20,397 bases of DNA, from NCBI GenBank assembly GCA_002772825.1, contig PFDM01000062.1, positions 14,572-34,968 on the forward strand, in the 5' to 3' direction. This document shows positions 17,083 to 20,397 of the stretch, one piece after another. Each line of letters begins with the position of its first letter. The first letter of the stretch is position 1. The translations under genes and the position numbers were made by a program. Source of the stretch: Parcubacteria group bacterium CG10_big_fil_rev_8_21_14_0_10_38_31. GTDB taxonomy: Bacteria; Patescibacteriota; Minisyncoccia; GCA-002772825. Below the pieces are notes generated by a model. It was not told where the DNA came from, ran no database searches, and worked only from the letters and a program-made list of their open reading frames with translations.

Positions 17083-17084
17083 TG

Positions 17085-17273
17085 TTAAGGAGTTAGTTTT
17101 AATTCTTTTGCAAGCGCTATCATTTTATTACCATTTACTTCTATTGCCATTTTCGCGTCCGGAGAAAACTCGTGAATAAGGATAAATTCACACGGATTGA
17201 TATTTATCAATCTTGCTTTTGCACCATTTAAAAAAACAGTAAACATTGGACCAGAAGTAAATAATCGTTTCAT
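17085..17273 (-). CDS. Uncharacterised 62-residue protein
   Basis: The product is not recognised. It begins MKRLFTSGPM, has a single Cys29 in NINPCEF, and mixes beta-prone hydrophobic stretches (about 10-16, 22-26, 29-34 and 42-47) with a final short amphipathic helix. No membrane segment or signal peptide is apparent. The start at 17273 was chosen because AAGGAGGT (17281-17288 on the complement) lies at an ideal distance; an in-frame GTG at 17282 falls within that site and is rejected. It is monocistronic with its own terminator, next to a histidine kinase in the same orientation. Function is unknown. Confidence 0.75.
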   Translation of the reverse strand: MKRLFTSGPMFTVFLNGAKARLININPCEFILIHEFSPDAKMAIEVNGNKMIALAKELKLTP

Positions 17274-17410
17274 AATTATCACCTCCTTAGTGATGGTTAT
17301 GACAGGACATAAAGAACTATCTACTCTCTATATTAAACCTGTGTTGTTATTAAACAATGGTAAAACTACTTAAACAGTGGATAACTTTTATTATAAAAAT
17401 ATCAAATAAA

Positions 17411-17441
17411 AAAATCCCGAATCTTGTTGATTCGGGATTTT
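17411..17441. terminator. Histidine kinase terminator
   Basis: A perfect 13-bp stem, AAAATCCCGAATC (17411-17423) with 17429-17441, closes on TTGTT. Runs of A/T on both sides make it bidirectional; on the minus strand a strong T-run follows, fitting the end of the kinase transcript. Confidence 0.88.
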
Positions 17442-17480
17442 AGATTAACATAAATTTGTCATCTCTATCTCTTGAGTTAA

Positions 17481-18206
17481 TCAAAAAGGGATAAAGATTG
17501 TGAAGCTAGTCTTTCCTTTAGTGCTTTCTATCTTCAGGTGTCCTTGATGTTGTCTTGTCATCTTTTCGGCGAATGCAAGACCGAAGCCAGTGCCATTGTC
17601 TTTTGTCGTGAAAGAAGGATGACTGATCCTGTCTATTAATTCATCGGGGATCTGCACGCCATTGTTCTCTATGGTTATGAAGAAATATTTTGAGTTTAAA
17701 TTCTCAAACTCTTGTTCGCCGGTTTTTACGTATATTTCTCCCTTGTGATTTTTGTCAGTTAACCTTTTTTCTATGACAGCATCTTTGGCGTTGTTGATTA
17801 TGTTTAGTAGCGAAAAAGACATCCTCGCCACATCAATAGGCACTTGTCTTAGCAGGCTGAAGTCTTCTTTGAATTCAATACGGTCATCAGAACTTATCAT
17901 TAATATTTTTTTTATAATGATGTGAATGTCTGTTTCTTCCTTATTGAATATCGGATTTTTAACGAAGCTGTCAAAGATCGACATTACCCCGAAGACGCGG
18001 TCAGCTTCTTTTTTAATTGCTTTGAGCTTAACTATTTCTTTATCACTCATCAGTATCACTTTGTCTTTTACTATCTTTTCGTATATCCGATTCGCAAGAC
18101 CTCCTATCACTGTCAACGGGTTTCTGATTTCATGGCCGATCAATTGAATCATGAATTCCTCAAGACTACTTGTGCATGATTGGCAGTCTTTTTTTTCGAT
18201 AGTCAT
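17481..18206 (-). CDS. Soluble orphan sensor histidine kinase
   Basis: The 241-residue product consists almost wholly of a dimerisation/phosphoacceptor helix pair and an ATPase domain. The H box is IGHEIRNPLTVIGG (23-36) with His25, the N box NIINNAKDAV (135-144), the G1 region IENNGVQIP (179-187) and the G2 box GTGFGL (205-210) after the F-box-like PSFTTKDN. There is no membrane helix and no recognisable input domain. Residues 8-11 read CQSC, a CxxC that might sense redox or metal, but this is inference. No response regulator gene is present in the window, so its partner is elsewhere. AAGGAGAT stands 5 nt before the ATG. Confidence 0.92.
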   Translation of the reverse strand: MTIEKKDCQSCTSSLEEFMIQLIGHEIRNPLTVIGGLANRIYEKIVKDKVILMSDKEIVKLKAIKKEADRVFGVMSIFDSFVKNPIFNKEETDIHIIIKKILMISSDDRIEFKEDFSLLRQVPIDVARMSFSLLNIINNAKDAVIEKRLTDKNHKGEIYVKTGEQEFENLNSKYFFITIENNGVQIPDELIDRISHPSFTTKDNGTGFGLAFAEKMTRQHQGHLKIESTKGKTSFTIFIPF

Positions 18207-18250
18207 CTGTTATCTCCTTTTGATTTTTTAAAGAACTATACTCGTTTACT

Positions 18251-18298
18251 TAAAAGCAAAACAGAAACTAAATTTGTAGTCTCTGTTTTGACTTTAAG
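18251..18298 (-). terminator. Imperfect hairpin between tRNA-Pro and the kinase gene
   Basis: CAAAACAGA (18257-18265) pairs with TCTGTTTTG (18282-18290), and ACTA (18267-18270) with TAGT (18277-18280), around a 6-nt loop with one internal mismatch. On the minus strand TTTTGCTTTT lies on the distal arm. It may terminate tRNA-Pro transcripts or act in the kinase leader. Confidence 0.5.
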
Positions 18299-18338
18299 AT
18301 TATTTATTTTTTTCAGTTGCCTTGCTCTTCCTCACTTC

Positions 18339-18560
18339 ATCCGCCGTTTGGCGGATTCCGTTCGGGGCGCTAGGATTCGGGGTCAAGTTTCTAAGCTCGT
18401 TTCACTCGCTAAGAACTTCCCTTCTTACAGAAGCTGTACACCTTTTGGGTTTTTCTCGCTTCACTCAAAAAAACTCAAAAGGTCTTGCAAAGCTCCAAGT
18501 ATTCGCTTCTCACCCGAGCTCGCCGTCGCTTCGCGACATGGCTCCGCTTTTCGAATCCCA
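18339..18560. repeat. tRNA-Pro-derived palindromic element
   Basis: It opens with a palindrome ATCCGCC-GTTT-GGCGGAT (18339-18356). Next comes a 24-nt copy of the tRNA-Pro 3' end (18356-18379; one mismatch to 18616-18639). It ends with an inverted 11-nt T-arm copy, TTCGAATCCCA (18550-18560). Inside are hairpins whose loops contain TCGCTTCACTC-like words, for example ACCTTTTGGGTTTTT (18440-18454) with 18469-18483, and GTCGC/GCGAC. Reading frames through it are artefacts. A further perfect hairpin, GTGAGTAAA/TTTACTCAC (18563-18571, 18576-18584), follows. Confidence 0.7.
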
Positions 18561-18621
18561 ACGTGAGTAAAGCAGTTTACTCACTGTGCCCATCACTCCA
18601 CTCCACTGCGTTCCGTTCCGT

Positions 18622-18694
18622 TCGGGGCGCTGGGATTCGAACCCAGAGTCGTCCGCTCCCAAAGCGGAAATGTTAGCCGTTACACCACGCCCCG
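18622..18694 (-). tRNA. tRNA-Pro(UGG)
   Basis: The minus strand folds as a regular 73-nt cloverleaf: acceptor CGGGGCG/CGCCCCG with the bacterial tRNA-Pro C1-G72 pair, anticodon stem TCCGC/GCGGA, loop TTTGGGA with anticodon UGG, variable loop CGACT, T arm CTGGG-TTCGAAT-CCCAG and discriminator A. CCA is not encoded. It is flanked by partial copies of its own 3' end (18356-18379) and 5' end (18775-18789). Confidence 0.96.
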
Positions 18695-18758
18695 TCATTT
18701 AAATTGTTAAATTAAATTCTTCTCTATATTTTACTCGCATTGTTGACGGTGGAATTTA

Positions 18759-18789
18759 TCCGCCTGCTGGCGGACCACGCCCCGTCATT
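18759..18789. repeat. Palindrome TCCGCC-TGCT-GGCGGA abutting a tRNA-Pro 5' fragment
   Basis: The palindrome (18759-18774) is followed without a gap by CCACGCCCCGTCATT (18775-18789), an exact 15-nt copy of the tRNA-Pro 5' end plus flank at 18685-18699. The rest of 18695-18930 is AT-rich and shows no gene. Confidence 0.75.
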
Positions 18790-18910
18790 AATCTTTAAGA
18801 TCAAATTTCCATTTGAAATTAACTCCATTATATTACCATAATAATTTTTAATTTCAAGCTCTCTTATATTTAAAGTCTACTAAGATAACTTTCATTGTTT
18901 ATATAAAAAA

Positions 18911-18940
18911 AATAACATAGGGTTTTCACCCTATGTTATT
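18911..18940 (-). terminator. Sigma factor gene terminator
   Basis: A perfect 12-bp stem, AATAACATAGGG (18911-18922) with CCCTATGTTATT (18929-18940), has a TTTTCA loop and is followed on the minus strand by a run of at least eight T. The stop codon of the sigma gene (18931-18933) lies within the stem. Confidence 0.9.
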
Positions 18941-19842
18941 AGAAACAATAATTCCTCTTTTTTATCCTTTAATGATTCTTTCAGTTTTACTAATGCACTC
19001 TTTTCTATCAAGCGAATTGCTTCCCTGGTATATCCGAGAATTTTTCCTATCTCTTCGAGAGTCATTTTCTCTTCTTCCATCAACCTCTTCTTTACAACAA
19101 ATTGCTCTGTATCGGAGAGATTAGATAATGCAGGTGCGATTTCGTCTTGAAGTTTATTTGACACCTCGAAGTGCGAAGTATAATTTTCCGGTGAAGGAAT
19201 TAATGGACTCTCTATTACTTCTTCGTATTTTCTCCCCACTGCCCCCTCTGGCAAATTTCCTACCGGTGAATCAAGCCCTGAATATTTCCAAGAAGATATT
19301 GATCTTAACTCCTCGATTTTTTCAGTGCTTATCCCTGAATCTCTAGAGACTTCAAGTGAACTTGGTTCCCTACTCAGCTTCGCCCTAAGAACAACCGAGG
19401 AGTTATTCATACAATTTATCTCTGTATTTCTGTGGATTGGAATGCGAATTAATTTCTCATTATCTGTTATGTTTCTGTTGAGCCTCTGCCTTATCCAGTG
19501 TGTCGCATAGGTTGAAAACTTAAACCCTTTTTTATAATCAAATTTTTTTGCTACCGTTATCAGACCCAAGTTGCCGTAATTGATTAGGTCCTCCATTGGA
19601 ACACCGGTTGAATAATATTTACCTCTTTTAATAAAGGCTACTACAAGACCTAAGTTGGCATTGATAAGTTCATGGAGAGCTTCTTCGTCGCCTTCCTGTA
19701 TTTTCTTTGCAAGCTCCTTTTCTTTGTCTTTGTCAATAAGTTTAAAGTTTTTTATTTGCCTCAGCATATTATTGACCGTGTTATTTTGAACGGTGGATTT
19801 TCTTTCTCCGTTTATCTTCCTCACTCCTTCTCGTGTTGCCAT
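18931..19842 (-). CDS. Sigma-70 family factor, short group 2-like
   Basis: Directs RNA polymerase to promoters. The 303-residue product lacks region 1.1 and has region 1.2/2 (about 25-130; MEDLINYGNLGLITVAKKFD at 83-102, FKFSTYATHWIRQ at 107-119), region 3 and region 4 with the helix-turn-helix TLEEIGKILGYTREAIRLIE (261-280). By alignment to E. coli RpoD, W433 is His115 and T440 is Asn122, while W434 and Q437 are kept; in region 4, R584, E585 and R588 are kept and Q589 is Leu278. It is thus probably an alternative factor with shifted -10 recognition, though it could be the main one. GAGGAG precedes the ATG. Confidence 0.92.
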   Translation of the reverse strand: MATREGVRKINGERKSTVQNNTVNNMLRQIKNFKLIDKDKEKELAKKIQEGDEEALHELINANLGLVVAFIKRGKYYSTGVPMEDLINYGNLGLITVAKKFDYKKGFKFSTYATHWIRQRLNRNITDNEKLIRIPIHRNTEINCMNNSSVVLRAKLSREPSSLEVSRDSGISTEKIEELRSISSWKYSGLDSPVGNLPEGAVGRKYEEVIESPLIPSPENYTSHFEVSNKLQDEIAPALSNLSDTEQFVVKKRLMEEEKMTLEEIGKILGYTREAIRLIEKSALVKLKESLKDKKEELLFLIT

Positions 19843-20052
19843 TTTTCTCCTCTTTTTTCGGTTGATGGTTAGTATTATTAATGAACAAAAATTCTGCGTA
19901 AGAGTTTACTCTGATTATAAAGAAGAAGTCAAGGTGAGTATCCACTTAACTTAGTTGATAAATATTACTGCATTGATATGATATAGATAGAGTCTAAAGA
20001 TAATTTCAAGTAATTTTTTATCTTGGGTGACCTTAACTTAAGGAGGTTCGAT
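19843..20052. promoter_or_regulatory. Divergent control region, sigma factor and membrane protein
   Basis: For the plus-strand gene, TTGATA (19955-19960), a 16-bp spacer ending in TGA and TATGAT (19977-19982) form a good extended -10 promoter with a leader of about 60 nt. For the sigma gene, TATAAT (19914-19919 on the minus strand) lacks a good -35; TTGACT (19927-19932) with an 18-bp spacer to TAAACT is an alternative. A 12-bp palindrome AGAGTTTACTCT (19901-19912) lies at the expected sigma start site. Confidence 0.55.
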
Positions 20053-20250
20053 ATGGACAAAAAGTCTACACCAACGATCGGCTCAATGGTGAAGGTTGTT
20101 TTTGTCATAATATCAGCTATGATCTTTCTGTCTGTTGTCTTTATTGCACCGAACTATATAAAATCTGAACTGTTGTATGGTCATATTCTACCTACATCTG
20201 GTTTAGTTTTTATCTTAAGTATCATAATGTATCTACCCACTGATGATTAA
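20053..20250 (+). CDS. Uncharacterised 65-residue membrane protein
   Basis: The product is not recognised. It begins MDKKSTPTIG, then has two predicted membrane helices at about 13-33 and 45-61, joined by the loop NYIKSELLYG (34-43), and ends in LPTDD. The ATG at 20053 is chosen because AGGAGG (20041-20046) lies 6 nt upstream; an upstream in-frame TTG at 20023 is rejected. It has its own promoter and terminator and is divergent from the sigma gene, so co-regulation with that gene is possible but unproven. Confidence 0.75.
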   Translation: MDKKSTPTIGSMVKVVFVIISAMIFLSVVFIAPNYIKSELLYGHILPTSGLVFILSIIMYLPTDD

Positions 20251-20275
20251 TGATGACCTAGAGATAAGATTTTAA

Positions 20276-20303
20276 AAAACCCTGCCACAACAAGCAGGGT
20301 TTT
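20276..20303. terminator. Bidirectional terminator between the 65-aa gene and the yraN-like gene
   Basis: AAAACCCTGC (20276-20285) and GCAGGGTTTT (20294-20303) form a perfect 10-bp stem with an 8-nt loop. T-rich tails occur on both strands, so it can serve both convergent genes. Confidence 0.88.
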
Positions 20304-20309
20304 CTTTAT

Positions 20310-20397
20310 TTAGATTATATTTTCAGTTATTCGCACTTTCGCCTTTTTTGTCTTTATATTAAGAAAAACAGCCATTATGTCTATTTGCCACTCTGTT
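20310..20397 (-). CDS. C-terminal end of a probable YraN/UPF0102 family protein, cut by the window edge
   Basis: The last 28 residues are read on the minus strand from the window edge to TAA at 20310-20312. They include EWQIDIMAVF and end RITENII, resembling the C-terminus of the YraN/UPF0102 nuclease-like family, whose members end with an ID-VAV-type strand and a final H/T-E-N motif. The N-terminus and catalytic residues lie outside the window, so the assignment rests on a short segment. Confidence 0.5.
   Translation of the reverse strand, partial: TEWQIDIMAVFLNIKTKKAKVRITENII

Noticed and set aside
16920..17084. T-box or Arg leader peptide upstream of argS
   Set aside because: No T-box sequence or specifier structure is visible. 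A possible 8-codon minus-strand peptide contains no Arg codon, and the promoter next to the ATG would leave it untranscribed.
17274..17282. GTG start for the 62-residue gene at 17282
   Set aside because: The GTG is part of the Shine-Dalgarno site that serves the ATG at 17273.
18180..18698. Several overlapping reading frames of 60-128 codons in both directions
   Set aside because: They cross the tRNA-Pro gene and its flanking palindromic element in multiple frames, as expected from G+C-rich repeats with few stop codons.
20023..20052. TTG start for the 65-residue membrane protein
   Set aside because: The ATG at 20053 has a perfect AGGAGG 6 nt upstream, and the extra residues would be encoded by that site.

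Overview
The window reads as chromosomal DNA of a small-genome, AT-rich bacterium, most likely of the Candidate Phyla Radiation (Patescibacteria, Parcubacteria-like). This is an inference from compact gene spacing, a divergent F-type ATP synthase with a very short delta subunit, a stand-alone ComEC-type metallo-beta-lactamase protein, palindromic elements with core TCCGCC-N4-GGCGGA, and mostly Shine-Dalgarno-free core genes. No database search was possible. There is no rRNA operon, CRISPR array, transposase or recognisable phage gene.

Layout. 1-6.2 kb holds housekeeping genes: ndk and an MBL-fold hydrolase (minus), clpP (plus), gpmI (minus, convergent with clpP), rny and an HU gene (plus). 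HU is followed by a run of strong hairpins. 6.2-7.4 kb is a GH63-type glycoside hydrolase (minus), G+C-richer than its surroundings in the lines counted. 7.4-8.2 kb is a tRNA-Gly(UCC) locus flanked by degenerate tRNA fragments and hairpins. A 36-residue Cys-motif peptide gene (8182-8292) and a promoter/terminator overlap follow. 8.4-15.1 kb is a complete minus-strand ATP synthase operon (atpZ-like, B, E, F, H, A, G, D, C). 15.2-16.9 kb is argS. 17.0-20.3 kb holds a 62-aa orphan protein, a soluble orphan histidine kinase, a tRNA-Pro(UGG) locus built like the tRNA-Gly locus, a short sigma-70 factor and a divergent 65-aa membrane protein. The right edge cuts what looks like a YraN/UPF0102 gene.

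The main cross-cutting observations are these. (1) Several core genes (ndk, the MBL gene, clpP, the atpZ-like gene, argS) have a -10-like box 6-9 nt before the start codon, so their mRNAs are probably leaderless or nearly so; ATP operon genes also lack Shine-Dalgarno sites, whereas all four protein genes at 17.0-20.3 kb have strong ones. (2) Several stop codons lie inside hairpins or terminators. (3) The AtpE rotor has the two-carboxylate residue pattern associated with Na+ coupling, and a terminator-like hairpin separates atpE from atpF. (4) Both tRNA genes sit between partial copies of themselves and next to palindromic elements, which may be an undescribed tRNA-derived repeat family.
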